From Przewalskia tangutica (taxonomy: Eukaryota; Streptophyta; Magnoliopsida; Solanales; Solanaceae): 64,000 nt of DNA. The DNA lies in NCBI GenBank assembly GCA_029844215.1, contig CM056738.1, positions 75,322,093-75,386,092 on the forward strand, written 5' to 3'. Every line of letters starts with the position of its first letter. Position 1 is the first letter of the stretch. Made by a program: the position numbers and the translations under genes. This document shows positions 1-11,410 of the stretch, in pieces. The notes beneath the pieces were generated by a model. That model had not been told where the DNA came from, did not search any database, and worked only from the letters and a program-made list of their open reading frames with translations.

Positions 1-199
1 TGGCGACTCGCGCATCGCACACAGCAAAGGCATCATGGCAATTAAATCGATTCGACATTTAGCATGTCGTGCAAGGACAACATCTCGATTCATCGGCGTA
101 TCGGGGCGACATCTCTACGTAAAATTGCACTTCTCATATACATTTATCATTTCGTTTAAACAGGTATACACTAACATTTTTCTCAAGCTTAGCTTGCAG

Positions 200-960
200 G
201 AGCATTTATCCTACAGGAGCAGCAGCAACACGTCCAGACAACGACGTTATCAGCACAACAAGTCTACGCAACGACGCCCGGCAATCGCCCGTCCGAGCGG
301 CGATGTTATCGGCACGGCAAGTCTACGCAACGACGCCGGCGAAGAACACGCCCGAGCAACGGCGTTATCGGCGTTATGTCCAGCAACGACACCATCGGCG
401 TGCGTCATGCAACGCGGCGCGGCGAAGAACACGTCCATGCAGCGGCGTTATCGGCCAAAGCAAGTCTATGCAACGGCGCGCCCGGCGGAACACGCCCGTA
501 CGCGGCGTTATCGGCCACGGCAAGTCCACGCAACGACGCCCGGCGGCAATGCGTCTGCGTAACGACGCCCGGTAACGCAACACGTCCGGCGGCCGCTCAA
601 GACAACAAGCCCAAAACGACGATATCATCAGCATATCACATCTACGCAGGGACGTTTTCTCTATTCTCAAATTTGCATTTTCTCATTCATGCTTTATTAT
701 TACATGCGTAGCGATTATGCACTAACTCTTTCTTGAGATTTAGTCTGGGAGGCAGCGACAACACGTCCAAAACGGCGTCGAGTCCGAAACGACTCGAGTC
801 GAAAGCGACTCGCGTCCAAAACGGCGCCGGTCAGAAACGGCGTCGAGTCGGAAACGACTCGAGTCAGCGACTCGCGTCCGAAAGCGGCCGAGTCGAAAGA
901 CGCCACGTCCGAAAACGACGCCAAGTCCGAAAACGACTCCACATCCGAAAACGACGTCAT
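200..960. repeat. CpG-dense tandem repeats in retroelement 3' UTR
   Basis: Degenerate short units built on words such as 'aacgacg', 'cggcgttatcggc' and 'acgcaacgacgcccgg' fill 230-600. A second type based on 'gtccgaaaacgac' and 'cgactcgagtc' fills 760-950. Longer units beginning near 'gcactaactctttcttgag' recur around 160, 718, 1047 and 1250, so there is a higher-order repeat of a few hundred bases. Several open frames run through these units, but their translations are simple arginine/alanine/threonine-rich repeats with no domain. The CpG density is far above the AT-rich surroundings. Confidence 0.75.
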
Positions 961-1385
961 CAGCATATCACATCTACGCAAGGACAATTAATCTACTCTC
1001 AAAAATTGCATTTCTTATTCACACTTTATTACTCCGTCTTAGCAGTTATGCACTAACTCTTTCTTGAGCTTTAGTCTACAGGGGCAGTTGCAGCAAGGAC
1101 AACATATCCGCATTCACAATCGCAACACGTCCGTGCAAGGGCGAAATCACAGCATTTGCGGCAGGCATCACATTTTCGCAGGATAGCATTTTATACTCAA
1201 ACAGTTACATTGCATATAAATTCATGCGTTATCATTTGCCTTAACAGTTATGCACTAACCGTTTGTTTAAGTCTTAGCATACAGGAACAGGAGCACAACG
1301 TGGAACTACCTCTTACAGCGAACCGAAGCGATTTGTACCTCGAATGTCGATCTGCCCTCCTCCAGCATCCTGCAACGCCAATGAC

Positions 1386-1812
1386 CCCAGTGTCATCATA
1401 ATTCGACACTGGGACAATTTTTAAATCTGCTCCCGCTTTGGTTTTAATTTTTCAGCCTCACAGCAACCCAGTGTCATCATAATTCGACACTGGGACAAAA
1501 TTTTGAATCTACGTCTGCCCGCCCTAATTTTCAGCATCCACGTGACGGTGTCATCATAATTCGACACTGGGACATTTTTTAAATCTGCGTCAGCCTTACT
1601 TTTACTTTAGCATCGCAACAACCCAGTGCCATCACAATTCCACACTGGGACATTTTTAAAATCTGCGTCAGCTTTACTTTTATTTTTCTAGCATTGCAGC
1701 AGCCCGCCCAGTGTCATCATAATTCGACACTGGGACATTTTTTAATCTGCATCAGCTTTACTTTTACTTTAGCATCGCAACAACCCAGTGCCGTCATAAT
1801 TCGACACTGGGA
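1386..1812. repeat. Six hairpin-bearing tandem repeats, period about 80 bp
   Basis: Each unit contains an inverted repeat CCCAGTGTC / GACACTGGG around a ten-base loop 'atcataattc'. Copies lie at 1386-1413, 1467-1494, about 1546-1570, 1622-1649, 1707-1734 and 1784-1810. Spacers are T-rich with a repeated 'aaatctgcgtcagc' word. Three copies have a perfect nine-base stem; the others carry one or a few changes. The array lies just upstream of the purine tract and 3' LTR, inside the retroelement's untranslated region. Confidence 0.9.
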
Positions 1813-1920
1813 CAATTCTAAGTCTGCATCAGCCCCACTTTTGAGTTCTAGTTTATAAAACAGGACAAAATTGGCTACGAGTCAACGTCTTTGTCCGAAG
1901 ACTCTTCCATCATCTCCGTA

Positions 1921-1935
1921 CAAAGAGGGACATAC
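1921..1935 (+). promoter_or_regulatory. Polypurine tract before 3' LTR
   Basis: The run 'caaagagggacatac' lies immediately 5' of the LTR start at 1936. Its purine core is in the position expected for the plus-strand DNA primer of an LTR retrotransposon. The CATAC tail equals the first five bases of the right flank (4128-4132), which may be coincidence. Confidence 0.6.
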
Positions 1936-4127
1936 TGTTGACAGTCAATTTTGACCCATTTTTTGTATATTTTCGTGCAATTTTAAGTATTTTAGCACAC
2001 CTCATTTTAATCGTTATTTTGCATATTTTTACATAATATTCTATGTTTATTTCTTCACAAAAATGGCATTGCATCTTTTATTTTTAAATTAAGCATTATG
2101 TCGTTATTAATATTATGTTTTTATTATTGTTATACCGTCGTTTTTATTTTAATAATATTCACATCTTTTTAAGTAATTAATCGGCACCGCATTTTTACTT
2201 TTAATCAGGCATTAAACATGTCTTTAAAATTGCATTTTTAGTATTATTGCGCCGGCATTTGCATTTTAATAATTTTGCATCTTTTTAAATAATCTTTCTT
2301 TTAAAATAATTAACCCGCGTTGCATTTTGTCAAACCAGTCCAGTACGGAACCCAATCCAAATCAATTCAATCCAACACTATTTTTATTTCATCCAAACAC
2401 CCCCTTTTATTCCCCCCCCCTCCCCCCCATTTTTAAATTTCAAACCCACCTTTCATTTCCCCCTAAAATATCAAACCCTAATCTATTCCCCTATTTTATT
2501 AATCCTTACCCCCCCTTTATAAAAAGGAGAAACGACAACGGAACAAAGGCGACCCAACGTTCACTTTTGAAAAGTCCAACAAGGCACAAAAAAAGAGCAG
2601 CACAACGTTCATAAAAGAGAGCCCACTTTTGTTTTCATTTTATTTTCAAGGGAGACCCTTTTCTCCTCGCCTTCCTTGCGCCGTCGCGCCATCCGCCGCC
2701 TTTCACGGAGTTCTAAAAACTCGGCGAACCCTCCATTAAAACACCCGGCACCCCGCGCCATCACGACCAGCGCCGACTCTCACCAACTCGCCGCCACACG
2801 CGTCGCCGCCACTGCTCACCGCAGAATCTCACCGCTGCGGTGGCGTCGCTCCGGCGACCTCGCCGTGGAAGCGACGCCGCTGCTGCCCTCTCTCTGTCGG
2901 TAATGTTGAACATCGTCGTATTTAAAACTCCGGCGACGGTGGTTTCGGCGTTACGTTGGATCTGTTTTGCTTTGTGTTGTTGGGACTGATTTTTATTTAT
3001 TTTTGGTAATTTAGCGGAGTTAAAAACTCCGTGACTAATCATGATTTCTTGGTTTTGTTTCGTTGTCGGATTTTAACATTTCCGATGACCTTGTTGGCTT
3101 CATTTTATCGTTGTTGTCGTTTATTTGGGACTGCGGTGGGTCATCTCTTGTTTCGGCGGTTCATGGGCTACTGTTTCGTTATTTTCCATTGTCCCACAGA
3201 TCACTTGGTATTTTATTTTATTGACTGATTTTTGAACAAGTTACCACACTTGGTATTTACTGATTTTTGAACAAGCTACTACACTTGGTATTTTGCTGAT
3301 ATTTGAATTTGATACTACACTGGCCAAAGAAGGATTTATCCGTCGATCTGGAGGCCCCCGTGGTAAGCGAGACGGAATATGTGGGCTAGGAGGAAAGTGA
3401 AAAAGATTGGACGAGAATGCATAGTATCGTTCACCAGGAGTCGGCCACGTGTAGCGATATTGGCTTCTCATGTCTTAGTATTCTTGGCATAACACTAGCT
3501 GAGCCCACACTATATAAAAAATATATCTTTTACAATATATTTTACATATATATCTATATATATACATATATTGTGTTTGTTTGGTAATTTATTTATCATT
3601 TACTAACTCTTCTACTAAGTGTCTTTTGCAGGTACCCGGAGGCGCGCCCCAAAGTTAAATCATTCGCATAAAATAAAATAAAAGCAAAATATCGCTAATT
3701 TCTCTTAATTACATCTTTTTTATGATTATTTGCTTTTATTACTATCTTGTTAATACATATCTATATTAAATATTTGCATGCCTAGTTTAAATATCACTTG
3801 GTTAGTTTAATAATTAGAATACCCTTAGAATTGCATGTTAGCACAATAATTTTAAACCTAAGTTTGAACGGACAACCGCAAGTTAGCGGATCCTTTAGGG
3901 TGCCTAACCCCTTCCCTTTAGGATAATAAAGAACCCTTACCTAGAATCTCACATAGCTTTCGCAGACCTTAAAAAATGGAGATCATTCGTAGTATTTTAT
4001 GCTACATTTTCAGTGTCCTAATTCACTATAATAATTAGGTGGCGACTCCTTTAAATTGCATTTCAGGAATCAAACCATGCGTAGCGGTAATCCCGTTTCC
4101 GGCTCCGGTCGAAAATGGGGCGTTACA
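1936..4127 (+). repeat. LTR of Tat/Ogre-like element, 2192 bp
   Basis: The LTR starts TGTTGACAGTC and ends GGGCGTTACA, with the TG...CA ends typical of LTRs. It contains an AT-rich first part, a C-rich tract near 2400-2430, a TATA box at 2518, then a GC-rich stretch (2650-2900) where the transcript start and untranslated leader would lie. Small open frames at 2327-2614, 2676-2903 and 3031-3228 show no recognisable domain and are best regarded as non-coding. No second copy of this LTR is in the window. Confidence 0.75.
2518..2525 (+). promoter_or_regulatory. TATA box of LTR promoter
   Basis: TATAAAAA follows a C-rich run and precedes a purine-rich 'ggagaaacgacaacgg' segment, in the middle of the LTR. 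Position and context fit a Pol II core promoter for the retroelement; no transcript data are available. Confidence 0.5.
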
Positions 4128-4507
4128 CATACATAGAATAATTCTCTTTTAACAAGTCAAAGTACTTATCAAGGCACACTTAGACAAATTCTCAATTTAT
4201 CAAGCCAAAGTACTAATCAAGGCATACATAGAATAATTCTCTTTTAACAAGTCAAAGTACTTATCAAGGCACACTTAGACAAATTCTCAATTTATCAAGC
4301 CAAAGTACTAATCAAGGCATACATAGAATAATTCTCTTTTAACAAGTCAAAGTACTTATCAAGGCACACTTAGACAAATTCTCAATTTATCAAGCCAAAG
4401 TACTAATCAAGGCATACATATAATAATTTTCTTTTAACAAGTCAAAGTACTTATCAAGGCACACTTAGACAAATTCTCAATTTATCAAGCCAAAGTACTA
4501 CATACGT
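4128..4507. repeat. Tandem repeat, four copies of 95 bp
   Basis: Copies start at 4128, 4223, 4318 and 4413, each beginning 'catacatagaataattctc' and containing 'caagtcaaagtacttatc'. The period is exactly 95 in all three intervals, and the first three copies are almost identical. The Tat/Ogre-like LTR is inserted at the CATAC of the first visible copy, so the array probably continued to the left before that insertion. Confidence 0.95.
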
Positions 4508-6732
4508 ACATTCTTTTATAAAAGACTCCTTTCTATGTAAAGCTCCAAGATACTAACACCCGTAGTATCAAGTCCTATTCACCTTTCAAGACAAGTCACA
4601 ATACCTTTTTTAGAAATGCAAATACCGGCTTCTAAATCAAGTGACTTCTTTTATTAAAAACCTTAAGCAATTGGTACCTTTAAACCAATTTGTCGTTCCT
4701 TAATACAAGTTATTTCTTTGATTACTTTATTAGAGAAAACTATTCTCTTAACCTTCCATAAAGCCGTTATAACCAACTTCCCATAAAGCCGTTATAACCC
4801 TTTATGGTTTAGACCAACACGTTTCCTTTTATAACCAAGAGACTTCTACTTTTTGAAACCAAGTATTAAATACTTTCAAATCAATTCTCATACCTTTCAA
4901 AAATACTACTAGTCTCTTAACCTTTAGAAAACAAGTGACTCATTTTATATAAAACCTTAGGCAATTAATGCCTTAAAAATAAGTTGCCTTTTCACTAAAA
5001 TCAATTCATTTATCTTTCCATAAAGCAAATATAACTAACTTCCCATAAAGCCGTTATATTCACTTTATATCTTAGCCAAAAACAATTTCCTATCCAAGGG
5101 ACTTATACGTTTAAAACGGAACAAGTATCACATACTTTAAAACTCTTCAAGTCCCTTAACTTAATAAAACTCAAGACATCCTTTATTCTTTCAAAGAAGT
5201 GAGTTAATCCCCTAACTCACCCGACTTGGCTATTCATAAAATTAGTAAAGGATATCTAGGTGTTATACGTCTTCCGTACTACATACGTGCAACTAATCAT
5301 GCTCAAAGATAGGAAAAGTTCTACATAGAGTAGATCACACAACTACCTCTTAACTTCTAAGAGTAGAAGGAAACATGAAATGATACCACAAGTATATTCC
5401 ATACATAGAATCATGCCAAAGGAAGGAAGAGGTTCACATACCTCGCGACGATTGTCGACAAGTAGCGAAATGCTCCAAAGTACTTCAACCTATAATGGTC
5501 ACAATATGTCCATTAACCTCTTACTTCAACGTAGAATATCCTAGGTGCTAAGTCACTAAATTCTACGGGAAATCGGACAGCACCTCCTTTGTTTCTACTT
5601 ACTTTGCCACCTTTTTCAAGGTCGAATACAATAACCAAACAGCCCCAATTGGCTCACCACAATCTATAAGGTAGTCCAAAACAAATTAATAACAAACTAC
5701 AAGTCCAATTTTCGGCCATAAAGAATACAACAATACCAATTCTTATCCAATTTCCATTTCGATCCAAATTGGTAGCCTCACATGATATCAAGTCGCATTT
5801 GATTATAACAACCGTAATCTTCAAGTCAATTACATGCGACGATTCTAACAACGATTAAATTGTAATCCAACTTAATCATGGCTTACATGTCATTTCGGAT
5901 TTTAAGCTACAACAATCCATAATACTTATAAAACTTCAACACATATACTTCATGCTAGTAAAAATGTAAGGCTAACAACAATTACATAATCTTGTAACAC
6001 TTAAAGAGAACAAGATTATACCTCCATATTGTAATCCAATCTTCAAAACCGAAGTTGCTCCTTAGCAACCTAGAGCCTCTTCAAGACACCTCAATCCGCT
6101 CCTCGAGACCCTTAGAAGCCCCAACAATTTTCCTTCAAACTTAAACAAAACCTAGAAAGACAACTAGGTTTTGCTTTGCGACTACTACGAAAACTCTCTT
6201 TTTCCGGGATTTTTCTATTGAGATACACTTACATAACACTCAAGAACCTTGGTTTAAAATGTGGAGCTTAAAGAACAAGCAACGAATTTTTTTCCTTTGT
6301 TCTCCATGGTGAACCCGAGAGCACCATTAGTGTAGTCTTCAATTTTGTGAAATTTTGCTAAGTGTTAAGTCCTCTCTTGCTACTAGTATTAAATATAGGG
6401 ACATGGAGGGTTAAGATGCAACCAATTGGGTGGTTTGGATGAGCTCTAGCTAAATATCAAGACTAAGTGGGGTCATTGACTTAGTCAATTTACTCATGCT
6501 ACTACTTGCAAGACTAAATCATCCAACCAAAGGTCAAATGACCATTGTGCCCATGCTTCAATTCGTCCAAGACAACATAAGGGGGGGTGACACGTGTCGC
6601 CCATTAAATCCTGATAATACTTTTTCCGACAATTCCATAATTCCGTTAAAAAATTTTACAGTCTCAAATTTTAACACTTGCGAGTTCTTACGTACGTTCT
6701 TAACACATGTCCTGTAAATACGGGGTGTAACA
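4128..6732 (-). mobile_element. Right part of long Ty3/gypsy LTR, minus orientation
   Basis: The block ends with 'tacggggtgtaaca' at 6732, the reverse complement of a TGTTACACCCCGTA LTR start. Its body resembles the complete LTR at 36709-40905: both carry the 'cccataaagccgttataac' words, a 'cacatacctcg' segment followed by 'gacaagtagc', and the same AT-rich 3' part. It therefore belongs to the same family of very long gypsy LTRs. The other end lies left of the window. The stretch 4508-6732 holds no supported gene; a small frame at 6496-6717 has no domain. Confidence 0.75.
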
Positions 6733-7648
6733 GTTGCGATTTTGGTTAGAGTTGGTGGAACCGGAAGGAGAAAAATCTGACTCAGTCACCATGACGATAG
6801 GACTGGCCCCAATCGCCACTTTCTTAGCTAATCCGGCTTCTTCCAAAGTAAGCATATAATGAGATTGATAAAATCTAATCCTGGTAGGGGGTTACTCTGA
6901 CGAATAACCGAAGCAACACCATTATAGGCCTCTGACAGGCCTGCAACCATCTGAGAACTAGATGACTATCAGAAACTGGAGCACCCACGTTGCAAAGTTG
7001 GTTTGCCAAGTCCTTGAGGCATTTGAAATAATAAGAAACGTTTGGAAAAGTTGCCATAGAAACCTGTGAAAATTCCTACTCAAGGATAACAATTTGAGAA
7101 TGACTGTTATTTTGGAAGATGTCCCGCAATCGATCTCATGCCGCCATAGCTGTGGAGTTGGGTTCCATAATCGTCTGTAAAAAATCCAAATAGATAGTGG
7201 CATAAATCCACTAAAGAACCTTGACATCAAGCATGACCCATAAGTCTGGATCTGCTGCTTTAGTGGGCACAACTGTTGTACATGTAGACGCCATATCACC
7301 CTTCTTTGGAGGAGCAGGAGAATGATGTAGTGAAGAACTTTATGTGTCAAAGCATGAATCTTAAACAAATCTGCCCATGTCTCATATTAGACGTTCTCCA
7401 GATCAAGAACAATAAGAATAATGCTCTTGATGTTAGAGATTGTGAGGGCAGGATGAAAGTGTTTTTATCAGTCATGATGAATAAAACACGAAGATTCGGA
7501 GAAGGGAATTTGTGAGAAAGGATTTTCTGGAGGGGAAGGGTCGTGGCGCTGGAAAGATTCCGGGAGGGAGGGCCGCGACGCTTGGTCAAGAAAACCGAGA
7601 AAAGAAAGAGAAATTTGAGGAGCGGAAGCAAGGTAAAGAGAACCTAGA
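6733..7648 (-). pseudogene. Ty1/copia gag, broken
   Basis: Minus-strand translation in shifting frames gives a copia-type Gag (UBN2/retrotrans_gag family), the capsid-like protein that packages element RNA. Recognisable pieces include 'FKIHALTHKVLH' near 7366, 'LDFLQTIMEP' and 'AAWDRLRDIFQNN' near 7130-7190, and 'YYFKCLKDLANQLCNVG' near 7000. Frameshifts separate the pieces and the longest open stretch is 136 codons. The gene reads away from the LTR and primer-binding site at 7649-7907, as expected for gag. It is cut at 6732 by the long gypsy LTR, so its 3' part and all of pol lie outside the window. Confidence 0.75.
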
Positions 7649-7660
7649 CTCTTGATACCA
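7649..7660 (-). promoter_or_regulatory. Primer-binding site (initiator tRNA-Met type)
   Basis: The minus strand reads TGGTATCAAGAG directly after the LTR end. It matches the usual copia TGGTATCAGAGC with small changes and fixes the orientation of the element as minus. Confidence 0.75.
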
Positions 7661-7907
7661 TGAAAGAAATAATCCTTTTATTATTCTTATTGATGAAAGA
7701 CATATATACAAGTTACAATAGGAGAATCATATTCCTACTTTACATCTAAATCCATATTCTATAAAGAGACTAAATCTACACTTATGGTAATAATACAATA
7801 CTAATTTAGGTACAAGACTAAGTCTACAATATACCAAATATATAATAGGGAAAATATTCACAAATCTGGAAACGGGCCACTCACGGTTGAGGCCCATTAC
7901 GTTAACA
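7661..7907 (-). repeat. Copia 5' LTR, 247 bp
   Basis: On the minus strand it starts TGTTAACGTAATGGG and ends TTATTTCTTTCA, directly followed by the primer-binding site. The 3' end of this LTR strongly resembles the copia LTR ending at 55562, which also ends in 'ggattatttctttca'. The 3' LTR of this copy is not in the window. Confidence 0.75.
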
Positions 7908-7947
7908 CTACACCTACATATATACACACTATTCCTGATCTTGTTCC
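7908..7947 (+). pseudogene. Ty1/copia pol fragment (integrase-RT linker)
   Basis: This short piece reads in frame to '...IPDLV' and would continue directly into 'PEPISHDSSS' after 11410 once the 3463-bp insertion and its GTTCC duplication are removed. It is the leftmost visible piece of a plus-strand copia pol truncated on the left by the minus-strand copia LTR. Confidence 0.5.
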
Positions 7948-8294
7948 TGTTAATTTCACATATCTACATGCTGTGATTGAATGAATTTGAAGAGAAATGA
8001 GAAAAGAAGAAGAGGGAAAGAAAAGGGAAATGAGCAGATCAGAAGAGAGAGGAGGAAATATTTTTGTGCAAGCTTTTTTTCTATTCAATCTGTTTGCCTT
8101 ACAAATATTTATAAGATAATACTTTGCAACCACTACCACTACTTGAGCTAACAGCCCTTCTTACAGAAATGACCACTTACCAAAGACCAAAATACTAACT
8201 GAATACTGACTGAATATAACACGTATATCAATGTATACCGAGATACTAACTGAATATAACACTTGTATGTCAATGGATATCAAGATCCTCAACA
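7948..8294 (-). repeat. LTR (left copy, 3' LTR of the minus-strand element)
   Basis: It starts TGTTAATTTCAC and ends ATCCTCAACA on the plus strand and matches 11064-11410 over its whole length with very few differences, for example in the T-run near 8074. A TATA-like 'aaatatttataagataa' lies inside. Confidence 0.95.
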
Positions 8295-8307
8295 CGCCCC
8301 CTCAAGC
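8295..8307 (-). promoter_or_regulatory. Polypurine tract
   Basis: The minus strand reads GCTTGAGGGGGCG immediately before the LTR start TGTTGAGGATC, the position and composition expected for the plus-strand primer. Confidence 0.75.
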
Positions 8308-9778
8308 TAGGAACTAAAAACAAGTTGTTTTAAGTCCTAGCTTGGACAATAGATAATCATGTCGACCTTGTGTGAGCCCCTTTGTAGGAGCATCTGTATC
8401 ACCATCTGTAATATTTAGCAGCGCTAGCATTAGAAAAAGCGATCCGCGGCAACCAATGCCTTGACACAAAACAACGGCGACTCCGAGCAAACCGTCGGGA
8501 TGATGGCAGAATTAGATTTTTACATTCACATTCACATCCACATTCTGATTTCTACAACCAGATTCATTGATGAACACGAAAGCATTCTCCCTTGCCATCA
8601 GTCTTCCAGTTACCTTCATTGCTCTCGATCGCAAAATCGACTTAGCAGAAGCATCACTAATAATCAGTGTCGTGTCAAAGAGACTAAAAGCTTCCTTGGA
8701 CTCAGTGATCTGCTCGCGTTAGTCGCTCATCCATTTTGAAAGAACCACATGGCCAAAAAGCGATTAATAAAGTCACAACATTACGCAATACACAACAACT
8801 TTACCAACAAAGGTGGTCATTTCTTGTCCTCTGCAAATAGCAAGCAGAGCACGCGTCGGTTTCTGGACCGGTAGAACCTTTAGCATCAATAGGTAACATT
8901 CCATCTAGGCAAGGGCTGAAATCATCTATAACTGCTGATTTTGAAGAGCAAAAATGTGTCCAAGTGATTGTTGCTTCTTTGTAATTGAAGGATGCGAAAG
9001 AGGTTTATGCACTATCAGAAACAAGAGGCAGTGCAGTAATTTTCCCACAACAATAGTTTTCCCTTCAATGTCAAGAGTGAATCGCCCAATTTGTGCAAAG
9101 TCAGAGAATTCATCTACTCATCATATTATTCACCTAAACATGGCATGAAACAGTAGCGCCATTCTCTATAAACAGAGGTAGTATCCAACAGTAAAAATAG
9201 CATTGTCCAACAGCTCTAGGATCTGTAATGAGACATTAACCTTTGCACAACAGATGCAAACACCAAAGATACTCATCCGATGAGTCTGCAAAGAATTACA
9301 AGATTCCGGCAAAGCAGCAATCCATCATTTCCATATTTCTTTTGCATTTTCAGCTTGATCCACCACCAGAGGTGATGTTCAACCTCCTCTGGTTTTCTTT
9401 TGTTTTGAAGGATGCTGATTTCTTTTGTTTATTTTCAGCCTTATCGACGACATCAGACACAACATTTACAAGTTCCTCAGAACACTTGTTATACGCACTT
9501 GAATATCATGATCCAATTAGCAACATCTAACAGAAATCAGTCCATGAACTTGCATTTTCCAGCAGTGACCAACAATTTACACCAGCACCAGCATTTTAGC
9601 AACAGCGGTAGCCACACTGCAGTAGCACTCTTCCCTTTTCAACAAACATCAAGCCGCCCACAAAGATCAGTGCATGAGCTCATTGTACAGAATCAAGCCT
9701 ACATGCTTTTATAAACTGAATCTCTCAGTTTCTAATTTGACAGAAACCACCTGATTCATCTTAACGGAGAACCCCTCG

Positions 9779-10013
9779 TTCTCTAGTCTCACTCGGACTA
9801 GAGAATCTCTCGATTCTCTCTATGAATTTGTTCTGAACGGTGCAGTGGACCCAATCTTGACTCTGAACCAGCACCAGCAGAATTTGATAAGCGGCAAGAA
9901 CCTCTTCGTTCTCTAGTCTCTCTTGGACTAGAGAATCTCCCGATTCTCATCACGCAAGCAATTTTAATAAGCGGCAAGAACCTCTTCGTTCTCTAGTCAT
10001 TCGGACTAGAGAA
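9779..10013. repeat. Three conserved-stem hairpins
   Basis: TTCTCTAGTC and its complement GACTAGAGAA form a perfect ten-base stem three times: 9779-9805, 9909-9935 and 9989-10013. Loops differ (tcactcg, tctcttg, attcg) while stems do not. Each is followed by 'tct.t.gattctc'. They lie in the internal non-coding part of the 3463-bp element. Confidence 0.9.
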
Positions 10014-11050
10014 TCTCTTGATTCTCATCACGCAAGCTATTCTTTGAATTGAGTTTCAACTCAATCCACATTTAGTCTCCGACGAAGTATCTCTCGGTTC
10101 TCAGTCAATTTGTCGCTAAAAACTCCTCGATCCTTCTATCGATCTAATGTTCTAGCCTTGTTCTTAGCCGACAAGGCAAGTGAAATATTTCTCGTAAAGC
10201 AACAGCAACGACTTATCAAAACAGTACAACAAACATCTACAACACCTATCAACACCTTTTCTCCAATTTCCTCAATTCACCAACACAAAACCAACTCTAA
10301 CGACAACTCGCCAACACAGAACAGATAACACCAGTATATAACCCTCACAATAACCAAAAATAACAGACAACATTTTTCTCCAATCTCACCAACAGCAAAA
10401 CAGTAAGCCAACACATAACCAAAACAACAAACAGTTTTCCTCCAATTCGTCGATTCACCAACACAAACTAACTGAAGTTGAGTTTCCAGAAACTCGACTA
10501 TCCTCGGCGATCTGCGACGTCGCAACGATAGCCAAAGGCGGAGTGTATCCGCATAAAACGATAATATCTCCATCCGACTAAATCGACAAATGCGATAATC
10601 GAAGAATAAGTAAAATAAAATGAATCGACTTTGATTCTCTGTCGATTCTGTTGTCACTCGCAACAAAAATCGATCGATGTACTATAGAGATTACCTCAAT
10701 TTTTCGATTCTCAGTTTTTCGGAAGTACGCGACTTTGTTCTTCAATTTTGAGTTTCTACTATTTTTCTGTTCTCCTGATTTTCCAGAAGAGATTGCTTAT
10801 CGATTTCTGATCGATGCAATTACAATTCGCGATCGATTCTAATTTTCAAAAGAGAATCGCGATTTCGGCGATTCTGATTTTCTCGACTGCTTGTGATTTT
10901 ATCTTTTCAGTTTCTTCAAACTCGTCTCTCGGATCTATCCGAACAGCTCAGAAGTTCGAATCCAAAGTTTCGATCTGCAATTCTGATTTTCAGAAATTTC
11001 TATCGGTTTCTTCAATTGATTTTGTGATACAAATGTCCTACGAATCGGTA

Positions 11051-11063
11051 GGCTTTGATACCA
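11051..11063 (-). promoter_or_regulatory. Primer-binding site (tRNA-Met type)
   Basis: The minus strand reads TGGTATCAAAGCC directly next to the LTR end at 11064. It is close to the standard TGGTATCAGAGC site and marks the 5' side of the element. Confidence 0.85.
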
Positions 11064-11410
11064 TGTTAATTTCACATATCTACATGCTGTGATTGAATGA
11101 ATTTGAAGAGAAATGAGAAAAGAAGAAGAGGGAAAGAAAAGGGAAATGAGCAGATCAGAAGAGAGAGGAGGAAATATTTTTGTGCAAGCTTTTCTTCTAT
11201 TCAATCTGTTTGCCTTACAAATATTTATAAGATAATACTTTGCAACCACTACCACTACTTGAGCTAACAGCCCTTCTTACAGAAATGACCACTTACCAAA
11301 GACCAAAATACTAACTGAATACTGACTGAATATAACACGTATATCAATGTATACCGAGATACTAACTGAATATAACACTTGTATGTCAATGGATATCAAG
11401 ATCCTCAACA
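11064..11410 (-). repeat. LTR (right copy, 5' LTR of the minus-strand element)
   Basis: It is 347 bp, the same length as the left copy, ends ATCCTCAACA and is followed by the duplicated GTTCC. Confidence 0.95.

Larger units (their letters stand above)
1..4127 (+). mobile_element. Tat/Ogre-like Ty3/gypsy retrotransposon, 3' end only
   Basis: Only the last part of this element is inside the window: a repeat-rich untranslated region (1-1920), a purine-rich tract, and one LTR starting TGTTGACAG and ending CGTTACA. A long non-coding, minisatellite-filled stretch between integrase and the 3' LTR is a known trait of the Tat/Ogre lineage. No gag or pol remains visible, so lineage assignment rests on layout and on the LTR start. 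The right flank is a 95-bp tandem repeat interrupted at CATAC, which fixes the insertion point. The five bases just before the LTR are also CATAC, so a solo LTR cannot be fully excluded. Confidence 0.6.
7948..11410 (-). mobile_element. Complete non-autonomous LTR retrotransposon, 3463 bp
   Basis: Two 347-bp LTRs bound the element and a 5-bp duplication GTTCC flanks it (7943-7947 and 11411-11415). Primer-binding site and purine tract place the 5' end at the right, so it is on the minus strand. The 2769-bp internal part has no gag or pol that I can recognise; the largest open frame there (10277-10666, minus, 129 codons) shows no known motif. It would need proteins supplied by another element, probably a copia given the tRNA-Met primer site. 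The two LTRs differ at only a few positions, which suggests recent insertion. Confidence 0.9.

Noticed and set aside
35..1401. Several open frames of 80-175 codons on both strands
   Set aside because: They run through CpG-rich tandem repeats and translate to low-complexity sequence without a domain.
2327..3228. Small open frames inside the Tat/Ogre-like LTR
   Set aside because: Low-complexity proline/arginine-rich translations in an LTR promoter and leader region; no homology recognised.
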